From: Streptomyces hayashii
GTDB lineage: Bacteria > Actinomycetota > Actinomycetes > Streptomycetales > Streptomycetaceae
Length of the DNA: 64,000 nt
Assembly: GCF_024539815.1 (NCBI RefSeq)
Contig: NZ_JAHHIU010000009.1
Location: forward strand, 1 to 64,000
Direction of reading: 5' to 3'
The notes beneath the pieces were generated by a model. That model was not told the DNA's origin and ran no database searches. It saw only the letters and a list, made by a program, of their open reading frames with translations. Positions 1 to 7,777 of this stretch are shown here, piece after piece. Position numbers and translations under genes: made by a program. Every line of letters starts with the position of its first letter. The first letter of the stretch is position 1.

Positions 1-63
1 CCCCCCCCCCCCCCCCCCCCGCGCCAGGCCGAGCAGGTCAGGTGCGCCGAGCAGGTCAGGTGA
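1..63. repeat. Poly-C run and short tandem duplication at window edge
   Basis: Bases 1-20 are an uninterrupted run of C. Two copies of an 18-bp unit beginning GCCGAGCAGG follow at about 28-63. The second copy carries the stop codon of the proline-rich frame on the minus strand. The homopolymer may be a contig end or a gap-fill artefact rather than biology. Confidence 0.6.
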
Positions 64-292
64 GGGGCGGGCCGGGTTCCGGGCTGGGAACCGGCTCCGG
101 TCCCGGCGGGATCGGGGACGGCGACGGGTCCGGGGCCGGTACGGGCTGCGGAGGCGTCGGTCCCGGCCCCGGCGGCTGAGGGCCGGGCGGTTGCGGCTCG
201 GGCGTGGGCGGAACGGGGAACGGGTCCGGCGGGACCGGATCCGGGCCGGGCGTCGGCCCGGGCGGGACGGGGGCGGGGTACGGGTCGGTCAT
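56..292 (-). CDS. Small proline-rich hypothetical protein
   Basis: This 78-residue frame starts MTDPYPAP and is almost entirely Pro, Gly, Glu, Asp and Thr arranged as PxP and PGP steps. It has no predicted membrane segment and no catalytic motif. Short proline-rich proteins with an MTDPYP-like start occur in Streptomyces, and the ATG has clear non-repetitive sequence upstream, so it may be real. The low complexity and high GC would also keep such a frame open by chance, and the stop lies in a tandem duplication. Function unknown. Confidence 0.4.
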   Translation of the reverse strand: MTDPYPAPVPPGPTPGPDPVPPDPFPVPPTPEPQPPGPQPPGPGPTPPQPVPAPDPSPSPIPPGPEPVPSPEPGPPLT

Positions 293-407
293 CGTGTCCT
301 CCGGCCGCTTGCGGGGCTTGGCTCTGAACTACTCCCCCGCGTACCCGGCGCCGCCTCGCGCACTCACCCGGACGGCTCGCCCGGCCCTCCGCCCCCTCGG
401 ACGGACG

Positions 408-755
408 TCAGAACCGGCCCGGGTGCGCCCGCAGCCAGTCCTTGGCCGCGCTCAGCAGCGCGGGGTCCGCGGCGGGCGCCTCGTCGGGGTGGCGCTCCGC
501 CCACTTCACGACGTAGGGGCACAGCGGCGCCACCGGCAGGCCCTCGCGCGCGGACAGGGCGTAGAGCTCTCGCGCCAGCGAGCCCGCGATGCCCTTGCCC
601 TCGTGAGCGGGCTCGACGACGGTGTGCACCGGGACCAGCGCGGGCGCGGGCGACTCCAGGACGAAGTACTCCACGCGGCCCACGACTTCGCCGCCGTCAC
701 CGAGGGCTTCGAGGCGTCCGGCCGCCCGGTCGTCGCGGATCTCGATGTCGCTCAT
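408..755 (-). CDS. GNAT-type N-acetyltransferase, short YjdJ-like form
   Basis: The protein has about 115 residues and belongs to the small GCN5-related acetyltransferase family typified by YjdJ. The acetyl-CoA pyrophosphate loop is visible at residues 46-60 (HTVVEP, then EGKGIAG), and the family's PLCPYV block with its cysteine is near residue 79. The substrate cannot be told from sequence. I chose the ATG at 755 because a GGGAG sits 5 bases before it; a GTG two codons upstream overlaps that site. It is oriented like panD upstream but separated from it by about 45 bp. Confidence 0.85.
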   Translation of the reverse strand: MSDIEIRDDRAAGRLEALGDGGEVVGRVEYFVLESPAPALVPVHTVVEPAHEGKGIAGSLARELYALSAREGLPVAPLCPYVVKWAERHPDEAPAADPALLSAAKDWLRAHPGRF

Positions 756-801
756 GGGCACTCCCGGTGCGATGGGGCGGAGGGTACGCGGGCTGCGTCG
801 G

Positions 802-1221
802 TCAGGCCGACACCGCGTGCGGACTGCGTTCCTGGTCGGAGCCCGGCACCGGCGCCGAGGGGTCTGCTCCCAGGGCCACGATCCGGTTCTCGCCGTCCAC
901 GTGCACGACCCGCGGCTCCAGCGCCCGCGCCTCGGCGTCGGTCACCTGAGCGTAACTGATGATGATCACCAGATCGCCGGGGTGCACGAGATGGGCGGCG
1001 GCTCCGTTGATGCCGACGACGCCCGAACCGCGCTCGCCCTCGATGACGTACGTCTCCAGACGGGCCCCGTTGGTGATGTCGACGATGTGCACGAGCTCAC
1101 CCGGCAGCAGGTCGGCGGCGTCCAACAGATCGGCGTCGATGGTCACCGATCCCACATAGTGCAGGTCGGCCTGGGTGACGGTGGCGCGATGGATCTTGGA
1201 CTTGAACATGGTGCGCAGCAT
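802..1221 (-). CDS. panD: Aspartate 1-decarboxylase (pyruvoyl enzyme)
   Basis: PanD decarboxylates L-aspartate to beta-alanine for pantothenate and coenzyme A synthesis in the cytoplasm. The zymogen self-cleaves between Gly24 and Ser25 (HYVGSVTID), and Ser25 becomes the pyruvoyl group. Lys9, Arg54, Thr57 and Tyr58 of the active site are all present, as is the [12 protein letters not shown] block near residue 72. The length of 139 residues is normal for the actinobacterial form, whose C-terminal tail after about residue 115 is variable. It stands alone here, with no other pan genes in the window. Confidence 0.97.
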   Translation of the reverse strand: MLRTMFKSKIHRATVTQADLHYVGSVTIDADLLDAADLLPGELVHIVDITNGARLETYVIEGERGSGVVGINGAAAHLVHPGDLVIIISYAQVTDAEARALEPRVVHVDGENRIVALGADPSAPVPGSDQERSPHAVSA

Positions 1222-1240
1222 GTCGGACTCCTAGAGGGCG

Positions 1241-1266
1241 GCTCCCTGCCTGCTTTGTGCAGGTCA
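1241..1266. repeat. Recurrent CCTGC/GCAGG hairpin motif, copy 1
   Basis: GCTCCCTGCCTGC is followed by a short T-rich loop and GCAGGTCA, giving a 5-bp stem at 1249-1263. A closely related hairpin occurs at 3737-3754 and 19251-19266, each beside accessory DNA. The GGCTCCCTGCCTGC context is shared with the copy near 19.25 kb. Function unknown. It could be a remnant of integrative-element ends or a small terminator. Confidence 0.45.
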
Positions 1267-1579
1267 AAGGCGGTCCTCACTGTACACAGGCATGCCTCCC
1301 GGTCGAAGACCTTACAGAACATCGTGCACCGCACCGAGCAGGCTTCCCGCCTGCGCTTCTGTGCGAGTCAGGCTGTGGTGACGCCGCAGACCAGGCGCTT
1401 GTCCGGACAGCCGTCTCAGAGTCTCGGGTACTGGTGCTGATCGGATGCCGACTTCACTGACGATGCGTCAGGTGTCATGAGGGGCGTCTCAGAGGCGGGC
1501 CAGGGTGTGAACCGAAGTTTCCCCTTGATCGTGGACACCTGGAGACTGGGAGCTGAGGTTCCAGAGGAAGTAGCACCAG

Positions 1580-1876
1580 GTGGGAAGCAAGTACACGAAG
1601 CGGTACACCGAGGAGTTCAAGCGGAACGCGATCGCGCTCGTCGACTCCTCGGGCAAGACGGTCACCGCCGTGGCCCGGGAACTCGGCATCAGCTCCGAGT
1701 CCCTACGCGGCTGGTACCGCCGAGCCAAGGCGGACCGGGGCGAGGGCGAGCCCGGTGAGCTGACCAGCGCCGAGCGCGAGGAACTGCGCCGACTGCGCAA
1801 GGAGGTCCGCGAACAGCAGCAGACGATCGAGATCCTGAAAAAAGCGGCCTTCTTCGTGAAGGAGAACGACCGGTGA
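1580..1876 (+). CDS. IS3-family transposase OrfA (helix-turn-helix)
   Basis: This 98-residue protein has a helix-turn-helix transposase_8 domain (residues 5-50, with VTAVARELGISSESLRGW). A leucine-zipper-like coiled coil follows (about 60-92), ending in EILKKAAFF, which is typical of IS3 OrfA. It binds the inverted repeats and is normally translated into OrfAB by -1 frameshifting at the A6G run at 1838-1844. The GTG start at 1580 lies about 60 bp inside the left repeat. The frame looks intact, but its partner OrfB is broken. Confidence 0.9.
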   Translation: MGSKYTKRYTEEFKRNAIALVDSSGKTVTAVARELGISSESLRGWYRRAKADRGEGEPGELTSAEREELRRLRKEVREQQQTIEILKKAAFFVKENDR

Positions 1877-2762
1877 GCGAGCTGTACCGGTTCATCCACG
1901 CGGAGAAGGCGAACTACCCGGTCGTTCTGCTGTGCCGGGTGCTGAAGGTCGCCCGCTCGTCGTACTACGCGTGGTGTGATGGCAAGGCGGCCCGCCGCGC
2001 CCGGGAGGCCGCCGACGACGCGCTCGGGCACGAGATCACGGTGCTGCACATCGCTTCCCGCCACACCTACGGTGTCCCGCGCATCCATCCACGCCGAGCT
2101 GCGGCGTCTGGGCCGGCGGGTGAACCGCAAGCGCATCGCCCGCGTGATGCGCGAACGCGGCATACGCGGTGTCACCCGCCGCAAGCGCCGCTCGTTGACC
2201 CGGCCGGATGCGAAGGCGAAGCCGGCCCCGGACCTGATCGGCCGCGACTTCCACGCCGAGCGTCCCGGGATCAAGCTGGTCGGCGACATCACCTACCTGC
2301 CCACCACTGAGGGCTGGCTCTACCTCGCCTGCTGGCTGGACCTGGCCACCCGCGAGGTCGTCGGCTATGCCATGGCCGATCACCACCGTGCCGAGCTCGT
2401 CGTCGATGCACTGGACACGGCCCATGGCCGGGGGAACCTGGAACCGGGCTGTGTGATCCACAGTGATCGCGGCAGCGAGTACACCTCATCCCAATTCCGC
2501 TACCGAATAGGTGAGTTGGGACTCAGGCAGAGCTGCGGGCGGACCGGATCATGTTTCGACAATGCCACCGCGGAGAGCTTCTGGGCCATGCTCAAGGAGG
2601 AGATCGGCACCCGGACCTGGCCCGACCGGCGACCACCCGCGCCGAGGTCTTCACCTTCTCGAGACCTTCTACAACCGCCGCCGCCTGCGCAAGCACAAGA
2701 TCTTCGGCTACCTCACCCCGGCCGAGACCCGGCAGCGGCATCAACACACTCTCGCGGCATAA
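1873..2762 (+). pseudogene. IS3-family transposase OrfB (DDE integrase), three frame disruptions
   Basis: OrfB begins at GTG 1873, overlapping orfA by 4 bp, with the HTH_21 region (YRFIHAEKA to HTYGVPRIH). A tandem ATCC ATCC at 2083-2090 then shifts the frame by +1. The next frame carries the rve core: GDITYLPT (first Asp), HSDRGSEYTS (second Asp) and FDNATAESFW (Glu). The frame is lost again by an apparent 1-bp deletion near 2630 and another near 2659, after which ETFYNRRRLRKHKIFGYLTP can be read to the stop at 2762. The DDE residues survive, but no single product can be made. Confidence 0.9.
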
Positions 2763-2794
2763 CCATCGAGTGTCCGAGATCACGGGGAAACTTC

Positions 2795-2854
2795 ATTGAT
2801 CGGCTACACCACTCGGCGGGACGCCATCGCAAAACTGATCTGCAAACTGAAGGA
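2795..2854. other. Short gap between IS3 end and immunity gene
   Basis: This 60-bp stretch contains a short plus-strand frame reading TTRRDAIAKLICKLKD before a stop at about 2860. It could be the tail of a gene cut by the IS. It is too short to assign. Confidence 0.2.
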
Positions 2855-3187
2855 CTAATTGTGCGTACGAGTAGTCTTCAAAGAACGCTCAAGTCCGGCG
2901 ATCCAGATCGTCACGTCGCAGGCGATCACCGATGGGGAATCACTAATTACCACCCGATGTTCACCTCGACTCGCACAACGATAGACAATCTCAAATTCTC
3001 CCCCATCGAGCAACGAAACGGACACATACCAACCGGCAGTATCCACCACGGGCCCCACAAAGAAGGAGCCATTATCGCGCGGATTAAGCTCACCTATGAG
3101 CTCAAAGAGCAAGTCTTCAGATGGATTATCATAGCGCTCTCCACGTTCATCTTCAGCGAAACAATAGGCGTCACCGAGAATTGTCAT
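2855..3187 (-). CDS. Candidate immunity protein of the orphan Rhs cassette
   Basis: This 110-residue acidic protein (MTILGDAYCFAEDERGERY...) is soluble, with no signal peptide or membrane segment. It starts 122 bp downstream of the orphan toxin domain on the same strand. AGGGGG lies about 6 bases before the ATG. Position right behind a toxin tip, small size, acidity and noticeably lower GC than the flanking genes are what immunity genes of polymorphic toxin systems look like. I do not recognise the family, so the role is inferred from context. If right, it binds and neutralises the GIY-YIG-like domain in the cytoplasm. Confidence 0.6.
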   Translation of the reverse strand: MTILGDAYCFAEDERGERYDNPSEDLLFELIGELNPRDNGSFFVGPVVDTAGWYVSVSLLDGGEFEIVYRCASRGEHRVVISDSPSVIACDVTIWIAGLERSLKTTRTHN

Positions 3188-3308
3188 TCCAACCCCCTAA
3201 AAATCTCGCCACCCAAGGTCCATGCCAAGCTTCAGAGGCACACTACCAGTCAGAAGGCCCCCAGATCTGGCCCCGGCAGGTACTCCGCCACCTTCCCGGT
3301 GCCCACGA

Positions 3309-3719
3309 TTATCGACCAAGGTCGCTGAACAGGCCACCACCGGTGGCATATCGGAGATCTTGCTCCCACGACTGGCTTGGCTCAACGGAGCCTCTATGGT
3401 CTTCAAGGTTGGCGGGCCCAGGGTGCCGCTCGACCATGTATCGCTCCGCATCCAGGGCGTCACGCTTTGAGTCGAAATTCTTAATGATCTGCATGCGCTC
3501 TCCACCCATATCAGCTATCCCCTGGGATGAATACCGACCAACCGGGTTACCTGATATGCCCCATTTAATGAGCCTGCCGCTGGAGCTGACTATCGCATAG
3601 AACGAGGTCTGTCCAACATCAGGCAACGGTCCGGCAATCGGCTTGCTGGTCTTGAAGCTGGGGCAGCCTACATTGTGAACGAGTACCGGCGTCTGACCCG
3701 CCAGCACATAGTACGTGTG
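3309..3719 (-). pseudogene. Orphan Rhs C-terminal cassette: Hint-end seam plus GIY-YIG-like nuclease toxin
   Basis: Reading from 3719, the frame opens with the last residues of a pretoxin Hint domain (YYVLAGQTPVLVHN). It continues with a domain containing FYAIVSSSGRLIKWGIS, NPVGRY and DAERYMVERHPGPANLE. That order (two aromatic/Ile-Gly strands, an Arg-Tyr helix, a conserved Glu) fits a GIY-YIG nuclease fold, which in toxins cuts DNA. The first Met in frame is at 3707, but no ribosome site or export region precedes it. It is therefore a silent tip that would need recombination into a full Rhs gene to be delivered. It is followed by its candidate immunity gene, and GC is lower than in neighbours. 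Confidence 0.75.
3673..3719. repeat. 47-bp homology seam, copy in orphan cassette
   Basis: This stretch matches 9772-9818 in the main Rhs gene with two mismatches over 47 bp, in the same orientation. It codes for the end of the Hint domain (HTYYVLAGQTPVLVHN). Homology stops exactly at 3719, where the AICE-like sequence begins. Such seams are the usual crossover points for exchange of Rhs toxin tips. Confidence 0.85.
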
Positions 3720-3736
3720 CTACGCGACCCCTCCCC

Positions 3737-3754
3737 ACCTGCGTTTTCGCAGGT
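3737..3754. repeat. Recurrent hairpin motif, copy 2 (perfect)
   Basis: ACCTGCG TTTT CGCAGGT forms a perfect 7-bp stem with a TTTT loop and is followed by CATCGGCGGTTTCG. It is the best-formed of three related hairpins (others at 1249-1263 and 19251-19266). It lies 18 bp inside the estimated left end of the integrative element and may belong to its end structure. Confidence 0.55.
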
Positions 3755-3810
3755 CATCGGCGGTTTCGTGCTCCGCTGGCGTCCGTGGCTGTGCCCTGGC
3801 GTCCGCGCTT

Positions 3811-3832
3811 GTTGCCGTCAGCGCTGCCGTCA
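3811..3832 (+). repeat. Paired TGCCGTCA repeats, left end
   Basis: GTTGCCGTCA is followed after a few bases by CTGCCGTCA. The same pair in the same orientation lies at 9087-9109 just after the integrase. The spacing between cores is 4 bp here and 5 bp there. Arm-type binding sites for a tyrosine integrase are the simplest reading. Confidence 0.5.
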
Positions 3833-3912
3833 GAGGTGCGGACCATCACGAAGCAGCAGGGGGGCCCGGCAACTCCTGGGCCGACGGCAGCTGCGGACCC
3901 TACAATGAGCGC

Positions 3913-4137
3913 ATGACCGTACGCGAGGAAGCACACCGGCTGCTCGACGCGGTGCCGGAGGACCGGCTGCCCGACGCCATAGAGCTGCTGCGGCAGTGGG
4001 CGGAAGTGGAGCGCGGCGAGCGCCCCCGCCGCCGGTTCCGCACGACCGGCGTCTTCGACGGCGAACCCGACCTCGCGGTCCGCTCCAAGGAGATCGTCCG
4101 CGACGCCTGGGCCAGTGAGGAGCCGCGGAGCGTGTGA
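3913..4137 (+). CDS. VapB-type antitoxin (type II toxin-antitoxin)
   Basis: This 74-residue protein begins MTVREEAHRLLDAVPEDRLPDA. The N-terminal helices followed by a charged, disordered-looking C-terminus (residues 40-74) fit an antitoxin that wraps a PIN-domain toxin. The stop overlaps the GTG of the PIN gene by 4 bp, giving translational coupling. I chose the ATG at 3913, which matches the usual length; longer upstream frames run into hairpin-rich DNA. As in other vap modules it probably represses its own promoter. It may stabilise the integrative element. Confidence 0.8.
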   Translation: MTVREEAHRLLDAVPEDRLPDAIELLRQWAEVERGERPRRRFRTTGVFDGEPDLAVRSKEIVRDAWASEEPRSV

Positions 4138-4544
4138 TCGTCATCGACACCGGCCCCGTGGTGGCGGCCGCCAACCGCAAGGACGACTACCACCTTCAGT
4201 GCGTCGACCTGCTCCAGAACTTCCCCGGCCCGCTCCTGCTGCCCGCCCCACTGCTGACCGAGATCGGCTACATGCTCGCCAGTCGTGCCGGGGCCAAGGC
4301 CGAGGCCGATTTCCTGCGCGACGTCGCGGACGGCGTCTACGAACTGGTGCCCGTGACCTCCTCCGAGGTCAGCCGGGCCGCCGACCTGGTCGAGCAGTAC
4401 GCGAGCCTGCCCCTGGGCACCGCCGACGCCTTCGTCGTCGCGGTCGCCGAGAAGTACCGCGCGGTCAACATCGCCACCCTGGACCGCCGTCACTTCAGCG
4501 TGGTGCGCCCGAGTCACCTCCCGGCGTTCACTCTGCTGCCGTAG
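4134..4544 (+). CDS. VapC-type PIN-domain ribonuclease toxin
   Basis: This PIN-domain protein of 136 residues shows the acidic site in order: Asp5 (IDTGP), Glu43 (LLTEIGY), Asp98 (LGTADAFVVAVAE) and Asp117 (ATLDRRHF). PIN toxins bind Mg2+ through these residues and cut RNA, often tRNA or 23S rRNA; the target here is unknown. It is translationally coupled to the antitoxin through a GTGA overlap. All catalytic acids are kept, so it is probably functional. It is the only accessory cargo recognised in the element. Confidence 0.88.
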   Translation: MIVIDTGPVVAAANRKDDYHLQCVDLLQNFPGPLLLPAPLLTEIGYMLASRAGAKAEADFLRDVADGVYELVPVTSSEVSRAADLVEQYASLPLGTADAFVVAVAEKYRAVNIATLDRRHFSVVRPSHLPAFTLLP

Positions 4545-5098
4545 CCGGGCCGCCGCGCCGGCGTGCCCGATCGCGCAGGGGTCGGCAGGGTCTTGGACCG
4601 GTGTCCTGTCCGGTGCTCCCCCCGGCGACCCGTTCGCCGGGCAGGCCGTCCTCGGGCGTCAAGGCGGGGTCCGTGCGCTTGCCGGTCCGGCGGCGCGGAG
4701 GCCGGGCGGGGAGGGTTCTGCCGACGACGGGCCGCCGGGGGCATCGCTCCCCGCCGGGGGCGGGGCAGGCCGCCGTCCTCGGTGAGCCTGCGCAACGGAC
4801 GTGAAGGGTCGGCCCCTGGTCGGCCCTTGCCTGCGATCCGGCCGTAGGACGGTCGTAGGCGACAACTTGCTCCGCCAGGAGCCCAGTTACGGTCAGCCCG
4901 GCGACCAGGCAGATTGCCGCTCCCGTAGCCCCGGATCACCCCCGACTGCCTGGGCGGCTCGCCACCTTGCGGCGTAACTGGCTTCCCGATTGAACGGCGG
5001 GCTTGTCGGCAACGGCGGCCAGCCCCGGCGGGCGGGGCCCGCCTTGAACCTCGAAGAGAAAATCTGAACGCACGCCCCGGGCCACCCGGCACGGTGGG
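4545..5098. other. 554-bp GC-rich gap, no gene seen
   Basis: No frame on either strand has coherent codon usage or a recognisable motif. The stretch is rich in CCGGC and GGGGC strings with several short inverted repeats. In pSAM2-like elements a region such as this can contain the transfer-regulation or replication locus, but nothing specific can be claimed. Confidence 0.5.
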
Positions 5099-5527
5099 TC
5101 AGCGGCCCCGTCCGCCGCCGCCCGACTCCAGTACCTCGACGCGAGCGCGGAGGTCGGCAATCTGCTGAGCGGCCTCGGTCAGCGCACGTTCCAGCGCATC
5201 GACGCGGGCCGTCGTCCCCCCGGCAGGTGCGGTTGTCTCCAGGCCGTCGAGGTCATCCGGATCGTGGTGGTGGTCGCGGTGAGCGACGAAGGCTCCCTTA
5301 CCTGGGCGGGAGACCGCCCATCCCTCCTGCTTCAGCAGGGCCATGGCCTTCTGCACGGTCAGGCTCGACGCCCCGAACTCCCGCATCAACACGGCCTGCG
5401 TCGGCAACGCGTCACCCGGCCGCAGCCCACCGGAGAGGATCCGCTCACGCAGGGTCTCGGCGATGACCTCGAACGTCAGCTGCACCCCGCTGCCCGCCGG
5501 CCTCCGCCCGCGCCTCGCCGCCACCAC
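5099..5527 (-). CDS. GntR-family regulator with C-terminal coiled coil (KorSA-like position)
   Basis: This 142-residue protein has a winged helix at about residues 15-84 (LTFEVIAETLRERILSG, then LTVQKAMALLKQEGW and RPGKGAFV). A disordered HHHDPDD stretch and a heptad-like helix (107-133, VDALERALTEAAQQIADLRARVEVLE) follow, probably a dimerisation coil instead of the usual ligand-binding domain. In pSAM2 the GntR-type KorSA represses excision, replication and transfer; the equivalent position opposite rep suggests the same role. It diverges from the replication gene, so the 5528-5844 region probably holds its operator. Confidence 0.85.
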   Translation of the reverse strand: MVAARRGRRPAGSGVQLTFEVIAETLRERILSGGLRPGDALPTQAVLMREFGASSLTVQKAMALLKQEGWAVSRPGKGAFVAHRDHHHDPDDLDGLETTAPAGGTTARVDALERALTEAAQQIADLRARVEVLESGGGGRGR

Positions 5528-5844
5528 GCCCGGTCATCCCCGCTTTCCACGCCCTCTACCAGCAAAATCCGGCCCGCCCAAACCGGGAAACCGGCCCCAC
5601 ACTACCCGCGTCCCACCACCCGGCAGAAAGGAATGAGGAGGGATGCACTTGAATGCGCCTGTCAGACGATGTTAACGTCACGCACCCGCCGGTGATCACC
5701 ACCGCCCCCCGCCGACCATCCCCTGGTCCGGCCCCCGCGCCCAACTCCGAGGCGCACCGTTCGCCTGTGAGCCGATCACTTCGGCCTGTACACGTGCCCC
5801 GCGCCGTACCGCTTCCGCGCACTCGCCGAAAGGCCTCCTTCCGC

Positions 5845-7590
5845 ATGTCCGCACAGCTCCAACTCCCGTACTCCGCGTCCGTTCCGGCCGCCCTGCGTCC
5901 CTTGTCGCCGGCGTTGACGGCGCCCGCGTGTCCGGCGGACGCCACTGTCTCGCCGACAGCAGGGCGATCGGCGCTGGAGCGCCGCGCCAGGCTCACCGCC
6001 AAGCTGGCCAAGCTCGCCGCCACCGGCCAGCTCGCGCCCCTCGCACGGCAGATAGCCGGACTCGGCGGATGCGCGCACCCGATCCGCCTGACCGGGCACC
6101 GCACCCGCCTGGACACCGCGACCGGTGAGGTCCTCGACCACTTCGACTCCGGCCGGCTCCCGGCGGGCGAACTGCTGGTCCGCTGCGGCAACCGCCGCGC
6201 CACCCGCTGCCCCGCCTGCTCCACCGTCTACCGCTACGACACCTACCAGCTCATCGCCGCAGGCCTGCGCGGCGGCAAGACCGTCCCCACCACCGTCGCC
6301 GCCCACCCACGCGTCTTCGCCACCCTCACCGCCCCCGGCTTCGGCCCCGTCCACAATCAGCCCGACACCGGACACTGCCACTGCGGCCAGGTCCATTCCG
6401 ACGACGACCAACTGCTGGGCACGCCGCTCGATCCCGAACGGTACGACTACACGGGCGCAGTGCTGTGGAATGCCCATGCCCCGGTCCTATGGGCACGCTT
6501 CACCACCCACCTGCGCCGGGAGATCGCCAAGGTTGCGGGGCTGACACAGCGGGACCTGCGCCACCACGCCACCCTCTCCTACGCCAAGGTCGCCGAGTAC
6601 CAGAAACGCGGCCAGATCCACTTCCACGCCGTCATCCGACTCGACGGACCCACCGGCCCCACCAGCACCCCACCCGCCTGGGCCACCACCCAACTCCTCG
6701 ACCACGCCGTCCGCGCCGCCGCCCAACGCGCCCGCGTCCGCCACGAGGGCGAACCGCCGAAGCAACCGCAGCCCGCCAGGGACATCTCCGCGTCCCAGCC
6801 CGAAAACTCAGACCGGGAAGGGCGGTTGGTGTTCCGGTTCGGGCGGCAGATCGACGTCCGCGCGATCCGCGGCACCGACTTCACCGAAGGTGGCCCGGTC
6901 ACCGACCGGCACGTCGCCGCCTACATCGCCAAGTACGCCACCAAGGGCGCCGAGACCACCACCGGCACCCTCGACCGCCGACTCCGCTTCCTCGCCGAAC
7001 TCGCCAACCACGACATCACCGGCCACGCCCGCCGCATGATCCACACCGCCTGGCACCTCGCCACCAACCGCCGGCACGCCCACCTCCGCCTGCGCCAATG
7101 GGCCCACATGCTCGGCTTCCGCGGCCACTTCTCCACCCGCACCCGCCACTACTCCACCACCCTCGCCCACCTCCGAGCCGAACGCACCGCCTGGCGAACC
7201 AGCCGACCCGACACCCAGACCCCAAACCCACCGTCGGCGGAGACGCAGGCCGGTCAGACAGGCGGCAGTCCGATCGGTGACCAGGCCCAGCACTCCACCG
7301 ACCCGGCCGCCGGTCACCGTCCCGGTCACCGCAACAGCGCCGGTCAACGCGTGGACTCGGACAGCACGCTGGTCATCTCCCACTGGCAATACGCCGGAAT
7401 CGGCCTCCTACCCGAACTCGAACACCTCGCCGACCTCCTGACCGCAACACGGCAGACCCGGCCCGAGCAACCGCCCCACACCCGGCACTCGAAGCGATCC
7501 AGTGACCGCGCTGACGACCGCGCCGGTCACCCGATCGGTCACTCCACCGATCGGCTGACCAGTGCTGTCCGGGCAGGGGGCGTCGCGTGA
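5845..7590 (+). CDS. RepSA-type replication initiator (HUH rolling-circle)
   Basis: The protein has about 581 residues from the ATG at 5845; an in-frame ATG at 5653 also exists, but its extension is low-complexity. A cysteine cluster (RCPACSTVYRYDTYQL) precedes the HUH motif QIHFHAVIRLDG near residue 259. The catalytic-tyrosine motif YIAKYATKGAE is near residue 359. These two motifs are diagnostic for rolling-circle initiators that nick one strand at a double-strand origin. The C-terminal 100 residues are Thr/Gln/Arg-rich and poorly conserved. It overlaps the next gene by 29 bp. In AICEs this protein replicates the excised circle. Confidence 0.88.
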   Translation: MSAQLQLPYSASVPAALRPLSPALTAPACPADATVSPTAGRSALERRARLTAKLAKLAATGQLAPLARQIAGLGGCAHPIRLTGHRTRLDTATGEVLDHFDSGRLPAGELLVRCGNRRATRCPACSTVYRYDTYQLIAAGLRGGKTVPTTVAAHPRVFATLTAPGFGPVHNQPDTGHCHCGQVHSDDDQLLGTPLDPERYDYTGAVLWNAHAPVLWARFTTHLRREIAKVAGLTQRDLRHHATLSYAKVAEYQKRGQIHFHAVIRLDGPTGPTSTPPAWATTQLLDHAVRAAAQRARVRHEGEPPKQPQPARDISASQPENSDREGRLVFRFGRQIDVRAIRGTDFTEGGPVTDRHVAAYIAKYATKGAETTTGTLDRRLRFLAELANHDITGHARRMIHTAWHLATNRRHAHLRLRQWAHMLGFRGHFSTRTRHYSTTLAHLRAERTAWRTSRPDTQTPNPPSAETQAGQTGGSPIGDQAQHSTDPAAGHRPGHRNSAGQRVDSDSTLVISHWQYAGIGLLPELEHLADLLTATRQTRPEQPPHTRHSKRSSDRADDRAGHPIGHSTDRLTSAVRAGGVA

Positions 7591-7777
7591 CCGCCGGCAC
7601 CGACTCCTCACCGTCCCCCAGGTCATGGAACGTCTCCACCTCGGCCGCACTGCCGTCTACGACCTCATCCGCACCCGGCAACTCACCTCCATCACCCTCG
7701 GCCGCGCCCGCTGCATCCCCGCACACGCCCTCACCGCCCTCATCCGCACCCGCCTCGAGCAGGAAGCCGCCGCCTGA
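7562..7777 (+). CDS. Excisionase-like helix-turn-helix protein (Xis)
   Basis: This 71-residue protein has a MerR/excisionase-type winged helix: LLTVPQVMERLHLGRTAVYDLI, then RQLTSITLGRARCIP. That is the standard layout of Xis proteins encoded between rep and int in pSAM2-like elements. It binds att DNA and biases the integrase toward excision. The GTG at 7562 overlaps the end of rep. Its stop shares one base with the integrase ATG at 7777, so the three genes look translationally coupled. Confidence 0.88.
   Translation: MLSGQGASRDRRHRLLTVPQVMERLHLGRTAVYDLIRTRQLTSITLGRARCIPAHALTALIRTRLEQEAAA

Larger units (their letters stand above)
1514..2794 (+). mobile_element. IS3-family insertion sequence, decayed
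   Basis: The ends are imperfect inverted repeats. GAAGTTTCCCC at 1514-1524 continues into TTGATC and GGACAC up to 1540. The complement appears at 2770-2794 (GTGTCC, GATCA, GGGGAAACTTC). Inside are orfA and a broken orfB in the usual IS3 order, with an A6G slippery run (1838-1844) just before orfB, where these elements make a -1 frameshift. The element lies between panD and the orphan Rhs cassette. No target duplication is obvious, and the broken orfB means it cannot move by itself. Confidence 0.85.

Noticed and set aside
3197..3505. A 102-codon minus-strand frame overlapping the orphan toxin
   Set aside because: It is out of frame with the GIY-YIG-like domain and shows no motif.
4514..5092. 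A 192-codon minus-strand frame in the AICE
   Set aside because: Arg/Pro/Gly composition, no motif, overlaps the vapC end; treated as non-coding.
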